Shown: piece by piece, positions 13,440 through 24,106 of the stretch | Layout of the letters: every line of letters begins with the position of its first letter | Position numbering within the stretch: position 1 is the stretch's first letter | From: Nissolia schottii | Taxonomy: Eukaryota > Streptophyta > Magnoliopsida > Fabales > Fabaceae | Length of the DNA: 64,000 nucleotides | NCBI GenBank assembly: GCA_003254905.1 | Contig: QANU01017900.1 | Coordinates: forward strand, 480,706-544,705 | Direction: 5' to 3' | The notes under the pieces: model-generated | What the model was told of the DNA's origin: nothing | What the model saw: only the letters and a program-made list of their open reading frames with translations | Database searches by the model: none | Position numbers and translations under genes: made by a program

Positions 13440-13560
13440 TTGAGGTTGACTGACTTAAAAAATGATGAGGTTGTGGCATGCATATTCGAACCAAGATTAA
13501 GGGAAAGTAACAGCTACCAACTTAACACGTTTACCATTGGGCTATAGACATTTTGATGGA
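13440..13560 (-). mobile_element. tRNA-derived SINE-like insertion in the Copia LTR
   Basis: The minus strand has an A-box-like 'TAGCCCAATGGTAAACG' followed about 40 bp later by a B-box-like 'TGGTTCGAATATG', the internal pol III promoter layout of tRNA-derived SINEs. It sits in the roughly 300-bp piece (about 13317-13611) that interrupts the left LTR. It lacks tRNA cloverleaf support, so it is not a tRNA gene. Confidence 0.5.
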
Positions 13561-15272
13561 TATGATGTGCATATTATTATTATATATAAACAATTAAGAA
13601 TTCCGTCCCTGCACACACACTAATAGAAGAACTGAACCAAATTGGATTCATTACTGAACTCTACAAAGTTAGTTTTACAAGTCACTAATTCGCAGAAATA
13701 GAAATAACAGAAATGATTGGTTCTAACTAACTAATAGCAATCATATTAACTAACTATTCCCAACTACCACCCTTATTCGGTAATAGCCCCCCCTCAAGTT
13801 GGAGTTGAGATGTTGAGTAAGCCCAGCTTGGACATAAGATGATCAAACATCTTCGGTGGCAAAGCTTTGGTGAAAAGATCAACTACCTGAGAGGCTGATT
13901 TGATTGGCAGCAAATGCAGTAAGCCATCCGTAATTTTCTTTCTAACAAGATGACAATCAATTTCTATGTGTGTGCTTCGTTCATGGAAAACTGGATTTGC
14001 TGCTAAGTGCAATGCTGATTGGTTATCAATTGTCATAGTGCAACGCAACAGGTTTTGAAACAAGAACATTAAGATCCTTAAGGTGGTAGAAGAGCCATTG
14101 TATTTCACATGTTGTGGCTAAAGCTCGATATTCTCACTTTGTGGAGGATCAAGAGACCGTTTGTTTCTTCTTTGATTGCATGAAATGAGAGAATTCCCTA
14201 AGTAAATGTTGAAACCTGTGATTGATCGGCGTGTATCAGGATAAGATGCCCAATCAGAATCACAGTATCCCTTGAGTTGCAGTAAGGAATTTGCTGGGAA
14301 GAGTAGGCCAAGGGCTGGACTTGACTTTAGATATCTCAAGATCCGAATTGTAGCCTTGTAGTGAGATGTCATTGGTTTGCTAAGGAATTGGCTCAAGTGA
14401 GTGACAACATAGCTGATGTCTGGTGTAGTTGTAGTTAAGTAGAGTAATTGACCAACCAATCGTCTATAGGTAGTGATGTCTTCAAAGGGTTTTCCATCAT
14501 CTAGTCTTAGCTTGGTAGTGTAGTCCATGTGGGGTTGTAGCAGGTTTACAAGCCAAAAGTGCTGCAGAGTCAATCAATTCAAGGGCATACTTCCTTTGAC
14601 ATACACTGATGCCCTCCTTGGATTGTGCTACCTCTAGTCCAAGGAAGAACTTGACATGACCAAGGTCATTAATCCTGAATAAATCATCAAGTCTTGTTTT
14701 GACAGAGGCAATCTCAGGTGAATCATTGCTCGTGAGGATCATATCATCAATGTATATTAGCAGAACAGTGAAGAGATCATTAGCTTTAGTTTTAGTGAAT
14801 AAAAAAATCTGATTGAGATTGAACATAGCCAGAATCCAAGAGAGTAGAGGACAACTTCTCATACCATTTCCGATTAGCTTGTCTGAACCCATATAGTGAT
14901 TTCTTCAACCTGCATCCCGCGGTAAAATCCTTTGCCATCGATTGAATTCTTCAAAGTAGCTCAAGAATTCCACAGAAAAAATCAAGAGTGCCAAAGAATT
15001 TCGTGGAAGCAAAGTGCGATGCGATGAGATGAGGAAGAAGGAAAAGAGAGTTAAGAGACAAGAGCACGAAGGTCCTACTGAGAGTCTCTGGATACCATAA
15101 CGAAACTCCAACAAGGATCTGAGTGAGCAACACACACACACACACTAACAGAAGAACTGAACCAAATTGGATTCATTACTGAACTCACAAAGTTGGTTTT
15201 ACAAGTCATTAATGCTCACTTATATAGCAGTGATTAGGGACTTAATTAAAGAAGCAAAAATAACAAAAATTA

Positions 15273-15279
15273 TTGGTGG

Positions 15280-15311
<32 letters not shown>

Positions 15312-15315
15312 AACA
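15273..15315. repeat. (AACT)n microsatellite in the Copia 5' LTR
   Basis: Roughly ten AACT units; the other LTR has only two or three units at the matching place. Confidence 0.9.
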
Positions 15316-15359
15316 ACCAATTAACTAACTATTCCTAACTACCGCCCTAACACAGATGC

Positions 15360-15650
15360 CCTAATAAGTTAAAAACATGAAGATCTCGGAACCCCAAACG
15401 CCCGCTATGTTTGGGCCAACACAACTTCCCCTACATGATATCCAAAGAATCTTCCTCGAATCTGAATTCTCACCCACCAGAACTTTGCCATGAGCATGCT
15501 TAGATCATCACACAGAGACTTAGAAATCTTATAAAACCCCATTGTATAGGTTGGAATTGTCTGAGTCACAACTCTAATGAGCACCTCCCTCCCTCCACTA
15601 GACAATAATCTTTCCTTCGAACTTGAAAAATATCAAATTTTAGATTTTAC
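15360..15650 (-). mobile_element. LINE remnant: end of the reverse transcriptase
   Basis: On the minus strand from 15650, 'SSKERLLSSGGREVLI' and 'IPTYTMGFYKISKSLCDDL', then 'FWW', then 'GRLGFRDLHVFNLL' match the stretch that follows the RT core in plant LINE proteins. It is the upstream neighbour, in family order, of the zf-RVT/RNase H pieces at 12119-13263. The two parts are therefore read as one LINE split by the Copia insertion. Confidence 0.75.
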
Positions 15651-16283
15651 TCTCCAAGGGTTGAGACTTAAAGGGTGGGTTGGGTGAAAAGTTATACTTA
15701 TGATGGTGAGAATTGAAGTTCTTGCTTAATTTTCCTACGCAAGGATTTAAGCTTATAACGACGTTATAGTGTCCTGTTAAAGATGATATTTACACAACGA
15801 TTTAAGCTTAGGAAGACTTAAATTATAACGTGTTGGTTTCAAAAGAATTGGTCTCACCTTAAAGACGTGAAAATTACTTGAAGAAAAAACCAAAAAATAT
15901 AAATAAAAAACCATGTGTTGTACTAACAAATTTTAATTTGTTGCATCCTTATTTGTCCACAATCTACATCATTTTGCTACACCACACGAGAACTGAAATC
16001 CCTCCGCAAGATATCCTAATCAATTTTGCTGAATTCACTCTATGTCTCTATCCAAAAATATTGCATTTTTCTGGTTATACACAAACATAGCATCCCTAAA
16101 TATAGAATAAGGTTTACATGAACCGTCCATGCATTCACACACACTCCTATATCCTCTCATTCTCAACATTGCACTAAATTTTCTCCATCTTCTTCTCCAC
16201 AGCAACAAAATCAAAATAATCAAAAGAAGAATCAACCCTAACAACCACATTACCATGATCAAAGATATTACCATTCCATCTGC
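15651..16283. other. Spacer and NRAMP promoter/5' UTR
   Basis: No gene seen. The last 150 bp before the ATG are rich in A and C, including 'aacaacaac'-like text, as in many plant 5' UTRs. Confidence 0.5.
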
Positions 16284-16965
16284 ATGAAAAAAAAAATGAG
16301 CACTCATTCGCTGCAGCAACAACAACAACTAAGCCAACAGCGCAACAAAAAACAACTCAAAGATGATAAAGAAGAAGAAGAGAACCGTTTGTTACATTCA
16401 GAATGCGAGACGATACCATTGTCCTCACCATTCTCATCAACAACAACAACATTAGACGACGAAAATGCCGATGAATCTGTGTATGCAGCCAAGGACAAGG
16501 TCCACATATTTGACTTAGAATCCTCCGGAGGAGGAGGCGGTGGCTCCTCCACAGTGGTGCCACCCTTCTCATGGAAGAAGCTCTGGCTCTTCACAGGGCC
16601 AGGGCTTCTCATGAGTGTGGCCTTCTTGGACCCTGGAAACTTGGAAGGTGACTTGCAAGCCGGCGCAATTGCAGGGTACTCTCTGCTTTGGCTCCTTGTG
16701 TGGTCAACAATCATGGGGTTGCTGATCCAGCTCCTCTCGGCGAGGCTCGGAGTGGCGACAGGGCGCCACCTGGCAGAGCTATGCCGGGAGGAGTACTCCA
16801 ATTGGGCGAGATATCTCTTGTGGTTGATGGCGGAGGTGGCACTGATTGCTGCTGATATTCAAGAGGTTATTGGGAGTGCCATTGCTATCAAGATCCTTAG
16901 CCATGGTTTGTTGCCCATTTGGGCTGGTGTGGTGATCACAGCCTTTGATTGGTAAGTTTAAACAA

Positions 16966-16999
<34 letters not shown>

Positions 17000-18821
17000 N
17001 AGTGGTATAATCCTCTTGAAGAAAACCATTATTTGGACATTCATTTTTGACATAATACTCGACAATGAACAAAAGAGTGATAGAAATTTGTATAAGAATG
17101 TACGGACAACCCCCTTTTTCTCTTTACATGTTCAAATAGCGGGGCTAGTCCTTAAATCTTAGCTTTGAGAAATACCTATATTTAGTGTCAGGTCGCGCCT
17201 CGAGTAGAATTTCCTCTAGTGTCATACATGTAATGAAAGAAATCTCTATCAAGAGTTAACGTGTATAATTCAGCAAAAAATATGGTTTCTTTATCAATTT
17301 TTCATGTATAAATATGTGCTTGTGTGAGACATTGAGGTATGGACAAGAAAAAATGTTGTTTGCCATGTTTTATGAAATTAAAAGTGTGGTTAAAGAATAA
17401 AAAACATAATGTTAAGGTTTCAGTATATATTTAATGCTGCTCTTTTGTCTCTTGTTGAACAGTTTCTTCTTTCTGTTTCTTGAGAACTACGGAGTGAGGA
17501 AGTTGGAAGGAGTCTTTGCAGTTTTCATTGGAACCATGGCGTTTTCTTTTGCATGGATGTTCTTTGATACTAAACCAGACAAAGAAGAACTTGTGAAGGG
17601 TTAGAAATTTATCTAATGACATGGTTTGAGCACAATCATTTGATTGCATTATGCTATATAGTATTTATTCGGCAAAATAATAAGGGGAAAAAAGCAATTT
17701 ACCCCTTGAACTATAAGGCTATGTACTAATGTTTGATTGGTTCAAGTGGTTCAACACTTATTCCCCTTAAGCAAGGTTTTGAGTTCCAGTCTTGTGAATG
17801 GAGAAAACTAGTGCTGTGAAAATTTTACCCTATAGTGGGCCGACCATGCTCGAGCAAGAGTAGGTGGAATCTAGTGGGCTTTCGATAAAAAAAACACTGT
17901 ACAGTTATGTCATGAACATTTTACTCCCTAACATTTCATAATTGTGTAAATTGATCCCTACGTTATCAAACTACCCGCATGTTTTTGAAGATTCTTGAAG
18001 AACAAGAGGAGAGGATGGGGAAGGAAACAAGCGTAATTTGGTCATTTCAGGATTGACTTGCACTGTTTTATAAAACGCTAAGGGGTGGGCAAAAATATGC
18101 CTATGATCCAATGTCAAGACAAATACGTTATAGCTTAACCTGTGTTTGTGATGCTTCTTGCAGGCATTTTGATCCCAAGAGTTAGCCGGAAAACGCTTCG
18201 GCAGGCGGTCGAAATCGTGGGCTGTGTCATAACCCCACACAACGTGTTCCTACACTCTGCGCTGGTGCAGTCGAGGGAAATCGACATCCGGAACAAAGGG
18301 CAGGTCCAAGAGGCCATCAACTACTACTCAATTGAGTCCTCGGTTGCACTCCTGATCACCCTGGTGATCAACCTCTTCGTCATAACCGTCTTCGCCCGCG
18401 TGTTCTACGCAACGGAACAGGCGAAAGGAATAGGCCTGTTGAACGCAGGGCAGTACCTTCAAGACAGATACGGAGGAGGGCTGTTCCCGATTTTGTACAT
18501 CTGGGGGATCGGTTTGTTAGCAGCTGGGCAAAGTAGCACAATCACGGGCACTTATGCAGGACAGTTCATAACTGAAGGGTTCTTGAAGCTCAACATAAAG
18601 AAGTGGTTGAGGGCATTGATCACTAGGAGCTGTGCAATTGTTCCAACCATGCTTGTGGCAATTGTTTTCAACACTTCGGAAGGTTCATTGGATACGTTGA
18701 ATGAATGGCTTAATGTGCTTCAGTCTATACAGATTCCTTTTGCACTTATCCCTCTACTTACCTTGGTGTCCAAGGAAGAGGTCATGGGGACCTTTAGAAT
18801 AGCACCTATTGTAGAGGTATG

Positions 18822-18864
<43 letters not shown>

Positions 18865-20068
18865 ATCTAACCCTTTTAAGTCATTGTTTTATCCAAATTT
18901 TAATGCTGACTTTATAGGTTAAATGATCAACGATTACCTTACATAAAGATGTTGTGATTATTTGACAGTGTAATTTTGATTAACAATAAGTTCCAAGTAC
19001 CTAGAGTTTTGATAACCAGGTAAGGGTAAGGGTCTGATTAGTTTCTGTTTTCAATTTATTTTTTGTTTTTCAAGATTTTGTGAAGGTGAAACAAAGAAAA
19101 CTCTATTTCTTGTTTCGACCATTTCCTTTAAAATATTTTGAAAATCCTGAAACAAATTGTAAATAGAAAATGAAAACAGAAACCAAACAGATCCCAAGGT
19201 TCTTGCTTATTTTGGCTGTGATGTTTTTTCAGTTCAAGTTTTATTCTTCCAAAGCAAAATTTCTCCTTTAACAAGACCTTGTGTAAAGGATTTTATGCCA
19301 AACTTGCATCTCAAGCTAAATCTCTATAGCTTTATGTACATTTTTTAATGTAATTGTTTTTCTGTATCAAGGAAATAGTAGATAAAAGAAGTCCCTACTT
19401 CCAACTATTTTAAGATCTGAGATTCGTTTTTTCTGCATCGTTCTGCCACATTATTTGAATTCAAACCTATTGTTGATCTTTGGTATAACATCAGTTTCCT
19501 TAACAAAGCTTTGTAATGATGCCATTTCTTGTTTTTAGGTTTCTAAATGTATTAGGAAGCATTTTCTTTTCTTTTCAAGTATTCATTTAAGAGATTAATT
19601 TCTATGCACCGATAACCAGTCAATAGAAATTTAGGAAGTAACAAACTAAGGTCAATAATTATCATAGTGAGTAGTTATTGATTATGATCTTACACTTTCT
19701 AAACTATTTATTGGCTGATGCATAGAAATTATTCTCTTTATTTAAACTATGGGATTGTATCATTTAATACTTATCCATATGCCTTTTGTCATTTTTAAAA
19801 AAAAAATTTGTTAATTTTTATTTTATTTTTTGTGATGTAGAGGGTGGCTTGGACGGTGGCAGTGCTGGTAATAATGGTTTATGGATACATGTTACTAGAT
19901 TTCTTCCTCTCTGAAGTGAAGGGATTGCTTTTTGGTTTCATTGTTTGCATTGGTGCTGCAGCTTGGATATCATTCATTGTGTACTTAGTTAGACATAGTG
20001 GTGCCATTTCTTCTATCCTAGTTAGGTCCCCTAATTCAACAGGCTTTTCTTCTCTATCTGGAAACTAA
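16284..20068 (+). CDS. NRAMP: NRAMP-family divalent metal transporter
   Basis: Proton-coupled transporter of Fe, Mn and related divalent metals; plant NRAMP2/3/4-type members act on internal membranes. Exons 16284-16951, 17463-17599, 18164-18816 and 19841-20068 join in phase to about 561 aa with roughly 12 membrane helices after a polar Gln/Glu-rich N-terminus of about 90 residues. A start at 16296 (second Met) is equally possible. TM1 has the metal-binding 'DPGN' (residues 116-119) in '[20 protein letters not shown]'. The consensus transport motif '[14 protein letters not shown]' is intact. In TM6 the usual MPHN reads 'TPHN' (Thr292), so the Met that coordinates metal in bacterial NRAMP structures is absent. 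Introns 1 and 3 each carry a TA microsatellite, and intron 2 a SINE-like repeat. Confidence 0.93.
16969..17000. repeat. (TA)n microsatellite with one undetermined base
   Basis: The run begins about 17 bp inside NRAMP intron 1 and ends at the only N in the window (17000), so its true length is uncertain. Confidence 0.95.
17730..17890 (+). mobile_element. SINE-like tRNA-derived repeat in NRAMP intron 2
   Basis: It contains 'ttggttcaagtggttc' (A-box-like), 'ccccttaagcaaggtt', and 'gagttccagtc' (B-box-like) in the spacing of a tRNA-derived SINE. The element at 36250-36360 has the same parts on the other strand, so the two are copies of one family. Confidence 0.55.
18823..18861. repeat. (TA)n microsatellite at the 5' end of NRAMP intron 3
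   Basis: Pure TA run starting six bases after the donor at 18817. Confidence 0.95.
19020..19200. repeat. Foldback MITE-like element in NRAMP intron 3
   Basis: The left arm ('gtttctgttttcaattta') and right arm ('aatgaaaacagaaaccaaac') are near reverse complements around a short centre. The same terminal type ('gtttggttttt', 'tttgaaaa') recurs at 57160-57380 and 58850-59092. No coding capacity; probably a non-autonomous DNA element. Confidence 0.55.
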
Positions 20069-21802
20069 GCTATCAAATTCTATATCATTTTTTTTGTTTG
20101 GTTGGGGGCATGAAGAAAAAAGAGTGGATTATGTTGTTGTATGCTCCAAGTTGCCAATTTTTTGCAAAAACTTGGATAAGTAATGCAAGTCAATAAAGTT
20201 AAAAAGAAATTAGTGGAAAGAAAAATCATTTTACCCCTTGAATTACATATGCCATGTACATTAACTTTATCTCCTATTTTATAAATGTGTAAATCGACTC
20301 ATAACATTTTATAATAGCACAAATCAACTTTTAAATGATCGAATTACCATCATTTTCTTCTCTCCTTGTCCTTCTATTTTTTAAGATAAAAATATTTTGG
20401 TCATTTAAAGGTTAACTTTCACTATTATAAATTGTTAGAGATAGACTTACCCATTTTTTTTAAGTTAGAAACTAAAATACACTTTTTTTTTTTTTAAGTT
20501 AGAAGCTAAAGTACATATGACATATAGTTTAAGGGGTAAAGTAAATTTCCCCCAAAAATTATGCCATACCATTATCTTCTTTTGCAATTGGTTATAGTTA
20601 CCCTTCATGCACAAGATGATGCTATCATTATGGTGAAAGATGGCCAAGGAAATCACTCTAAATGTGTTTGGAACTTTGTGAAACAACTTTTTATTGCCAC
20701 TACAGCTGTTTTGATAAAATCAATCATGTTTGAATAAAATGTACCATCAAAATAAAAGCTGTTTTGTTAAAATAAGTGGCAGCTAAAATTTTATACATTC
20801 TTGATGAAAAAGCTTTTTGTATTATACTCGTTTTTACTAAATTAACTTTAACTATAAAATATAATACAATATAAATATTTATTTTATATTCTTTTAATAA
20901 TTTTTTTTAATACAATTTAAACAAAATAGATTATCTTAAAATCAACTTTCAGCTAAAGTATTCAAACATAAATTGATTATCACATAATTGATTATTGAAA
21001 AAAGCAATTGTTTTAATAAGCAATTATTGAAATAAGTTTAATTTTTCAATTTTTCCAAACATACACTAAGTATTATGTAAAAAATTAGGGTTTTACTCCG
21101 GTACTCCATTAAAATTCAAAGGTATTGATATCATATATAGTTATTTGTGGCTAAGAATCAACCATGTGTTTGTTACTTATTATTTTAAACATGTAAATAA
21201 ATCATAGTCGCTTAAATCTAAATAGGTACTAGCGATTTACATGTGTGTTGCACAGGATTATAGTATAAATAATAATTTATGTTAAATTTATAATGAGTCT
21301 TTATAATGGATTTTTATTATTGAAGTTCAAATATGATTATGATATGAAGTTCATATTTAAAATTAGATGAAATATAAAAATGTTAAAATGTTTTACAATG
21401 CTACTTAATTTGATAAATATTTTTTCTTCATTATTAACATATAAAATAGTTTAGTATTTTGAGAAATTGTCTTTCTTAGACCTTACTATTTTGAGCTAAA
21501 ATGTAAAAAACAAAGGTAAAAAAATTCTAATAGCTTATAATCAACTGTATATAAAATATTCATGTTTAACAACACAACATATATATATACACACACATAA
21601 AACATATGAAATAAATATATAAAAACATATCAAGTAAATATATGAATTAAAATCCTTAAAACTCAAGAGTTTTAAATCATAAGAATTGAGAATTTAAGCA
21701 AGTATGATGTTAAAAATCTTTATACTTTCAAGTTCAATATCAAAGAACATATGATAAAATTAGAAAGTTAAAAATAGGGTGGATCATCGGTGAATGATAC
21801 CA
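20069..21802. other. AT-rich intergenic DNA after NRAMP
   Basis: No gene is visible. At about 20655-21070 a stretch begins 'tgtgtttggaa' and ends 'ttccaaacatacac', with internal 'gctgttttgataaaat'-like text. This may be an old hAT-like MITE, but the ends match only weakly. Confidence 0.4.
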
Positions 21803-22112
21803 TAACGAAGTTGAAGAATCGAAAAATGATGAGAGTTTAAGAGATTTCTAATGAAAGGGATTTCTGATTTTTATTGATTGAAATGAATCTTACAGAGGAG
21901 ATTAGTTTATACAGAGAGAGAGAGAGAGAGAGGGAGTGCTCAGCTTCTAACACATGATTTAGCTGTTAAACTACTTCCTAACAATTTCATCACGTGGCAT
22001 AACAAACTGCCACATGGATAACTACCCTAATGCCACTACCTAACTTAATCACACGTGCTTAAATACTTGTTGCACGAGCTAAATTCTGTATATCCTCCAT
22101 TAAAACCTAACA
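21803..22112 (-). mobile_element. Copia-type solo LTR fossil with primer-binding site
   Basis: On the minus strand it starts 'TGTTAGG' at 22112 and ends 'TTCGTTA' near 21803, directly followed by 'TGGTATCATT', an initiator-Met primer-binding site. No internal coding part is attached. A (GA)n run lies inside at about 21913-21935. It resembles the LTR ends of the Copia element at 13264-15352. Confidence 0.6.
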
Positions 22113-22139
22113 CCATAAGGTACACAATATCTTCCAATA

Positions 22140-22425
22140 CACTCATATATTTGAGTTAGTGCTTACTTGAGCGTTGAAGTGTCTTTGTAGGTACACCAGT
22201 CGCTGCATGCTCGGATGTTTGATGTCAACGCCTTCAACAAGAACCACATCATCATCTTATACTCAGTTTCAGGTAATATCGTTCCTCTGTCAATTTACCC
22301 GCAAACAAAGACCAACTTGGAGCTCATGACTTACCGTCCCCCAACTAACACCGCAACCGGTTCCTCTACTAGTAAACGTTGTGAACACATTCAACACCAT
22401 TCCTATTAACCTATCGTATAGTGTG
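22140..22425 (+). mobile_element. Gypsy-type LTR fragment (fossil)
   Basis: Text such as 'cttgagcgttgaagtgtctt' followed by 'tgtaggtac' is typical of the LTRs of common legume Gypsy elements. Only a fragment is visible, with no coding part. The family call rests on recall of these LTRs, not on a search. Confidence 0.45.
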
Positions 22426-22882
22426 ACTCTTAACAAGTTAAAGAGGAATATAGTCCTTCATGATTTTCGTTTTCAAAAATGAAAAATATTAAATTATATT
22501 TTAATCCTTGTGCACATTAAAAGATGATTATTGGTCTCACATATGCTAGGTTGTGGATTCGAACTCCCACTCATTTTTTTAAAGTGAAGTAAATATAAAT
22601 TCTTATATAGGTGCTCAAAATTTGGAAGCTTTTTCTACTAGAATTATCATCCCCTCCCTAAATTTTCAAGAACTGAAAAATAAAAAATAAAAAAAGGGAA
22701 CCGCTATTGTTAAATGAATGGAGTATCTTCGTTCTAACGAAATCTAATGCATTCAATGAGAATGAATTCCTCTGTGCATCATTTTTAAGTTATTCCCTTT
22801 CTCCTTTTTATTTTATTTTATTACTTCTTGATAAATAAAATTATTTAAGAAAATTTTAATTAAAGAAATATTGAATATTTTA

Positions 22883-24106
22883 ATCATATCCTTCTTATAT
22901 TTTTTTAATAACACTTAATAACTATAATATTATAAATTAATTTATACATATTATAATTTTTTTATCTTATTGCTAATTAAATAATTTCTTAATGTATTAC
23001 ATGTCTTTATAAAAATGGACAAACAAAAAAATAGACGGCAAAAGTAACTTTCAAATTAAATGTCGGTGAGGGCTGCTAAATTTTTCAAAAGAATTTTAAT
23101 AAGACCACCCGAAAAAAAGAAAATGATTTTAATGCAGTTTCTAATTTAGCATTTTCAATGTTGGCGGGGTCACAAACGAAAACTAATTGCATGCAGACGA
23201 AGCTATTTTTATGTATTTTATAGGAATTATTAATTATTAATTTAAACGTAGAAAAATATTTGGAAGATTCAAATTTTAAGGGAAATTATAATCATATCTT
23301 CTTATATTATTTTAATAACACTTAATAACTATAATATTATAAATTGATTTATACATATTATAATTTTTTTTTATCTTATTGCTAATTAAATAATTTCTTA
23401 ATGTATTGCATGTCTTTATAAAAATGGACAAACAAAAAAAATAGACGGCAAAAGTAACTTTCAAATTAAATGTCGGTGAGGGCTGCTAAATTTTTCAAAA
23501 GAATTTTAATAAGACCACCCGAAAAAAAGAAAATGATTTTAATGCAGTTTCTAATTTAGCATTTTCAATGTTGGCGGGGTCACAAACGAAAACTAATTGC
23601 ATGCAGACGAAGCTATTTTTATGTATTTTATAGGAATTATTAATTATTAATTTAAACGTAGAAAAATATTTGGAAGATTCAAATTTTAAGGGAAATTATA
23701 ATCATATCTTCTTATATTATTTTAATAACACTTAATAACTATAATATTATAAATTGATTTATACATATTATAATTTTTTTTTATCTTATTGCTAATTAAA
23801 TAATTTCTTAATGTATTACATGTCTTTATAAATATGGACAAACAAAAAAAATAGACGGCAAAAGTAACTTTCAAATTAAATGTCGGTGAGGGTTGCTAAA
23901 TTTTTCAAAAGAATTTTAATAAGACCACCCGAAAAAAAGAAAATGATTTTAATGCAGTTTCTAATTCAGGATTTTCAATGTTGGCGGGGTCACAAACGAA
24001 AACTAATTGCATGCTGACGAAGCTATTTTTATGTATTTTATAGGAATTATTAATTATTAATTTAAATGTAGAAAAATATTTGGGAGATTCAAATTTTAAG
24101 GGAAAT
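22883..24106. repeat. Three tandem copies of a ~408-bp unit
   Basis: Units at 22883-23290, 23291-23700 and 23701-24106 are nearly identical, with a handful of differences by eye. Each begins 'atcatatc', contains 'atgtcggtgagggctgctaa' and 'caatgttggcggggtcac', and ends 'tttaagggaaat'. The high identity points to recent amplification. A diverged partial copy of the middle of the unit lies at about 30195-30355, at the matching place upstream of the second decarboxylase gene. Confidence 0.93.

Larger units (their letters stand above)
13264..15352 (-). mobile_element. Ty1/Copia LTR retrotransposon fossil, broken
   Basis: Minus-strand element inserted in an older LINE. Parts visible: 5' LTR at about 15098-15352; a primer-binding site just inside it (minus strand 'TGGTATCCAGAG', initiator-Met tRNA type); reverse-transcriptase and RNase H regions between about 14900 and 13800 ('LLIYIDDMILTSND', 'YRRLVGQLLYLTTTTPDISY', 'YCDSDWASYPDTRRSITGF', '[20 protein letters not shown]'); a polypurine tract next to the 3' LTR; and the 3' LTR at about 13264-13785, which itself holds an insertion. 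The coding part is broken in several places. The two LTRs differ clearly by eye, so the insertion is old, probably millions of years. Confidence 0.85.

Noticed and set aside
16304-16801. 165-codon open frame antisense to NRAMP exon 1
   Set aside because: Low-complexity Ser/Cys/Pro-rich shadow of the sense exon with no recognisable domain.
22883-24106. Tandem array considered as a CRISPR-like or centromeric satellite
   Set aside because: Only three units of 408 bp with no spacers; too few for a satellite and wrong in form and organism for CRISPR.
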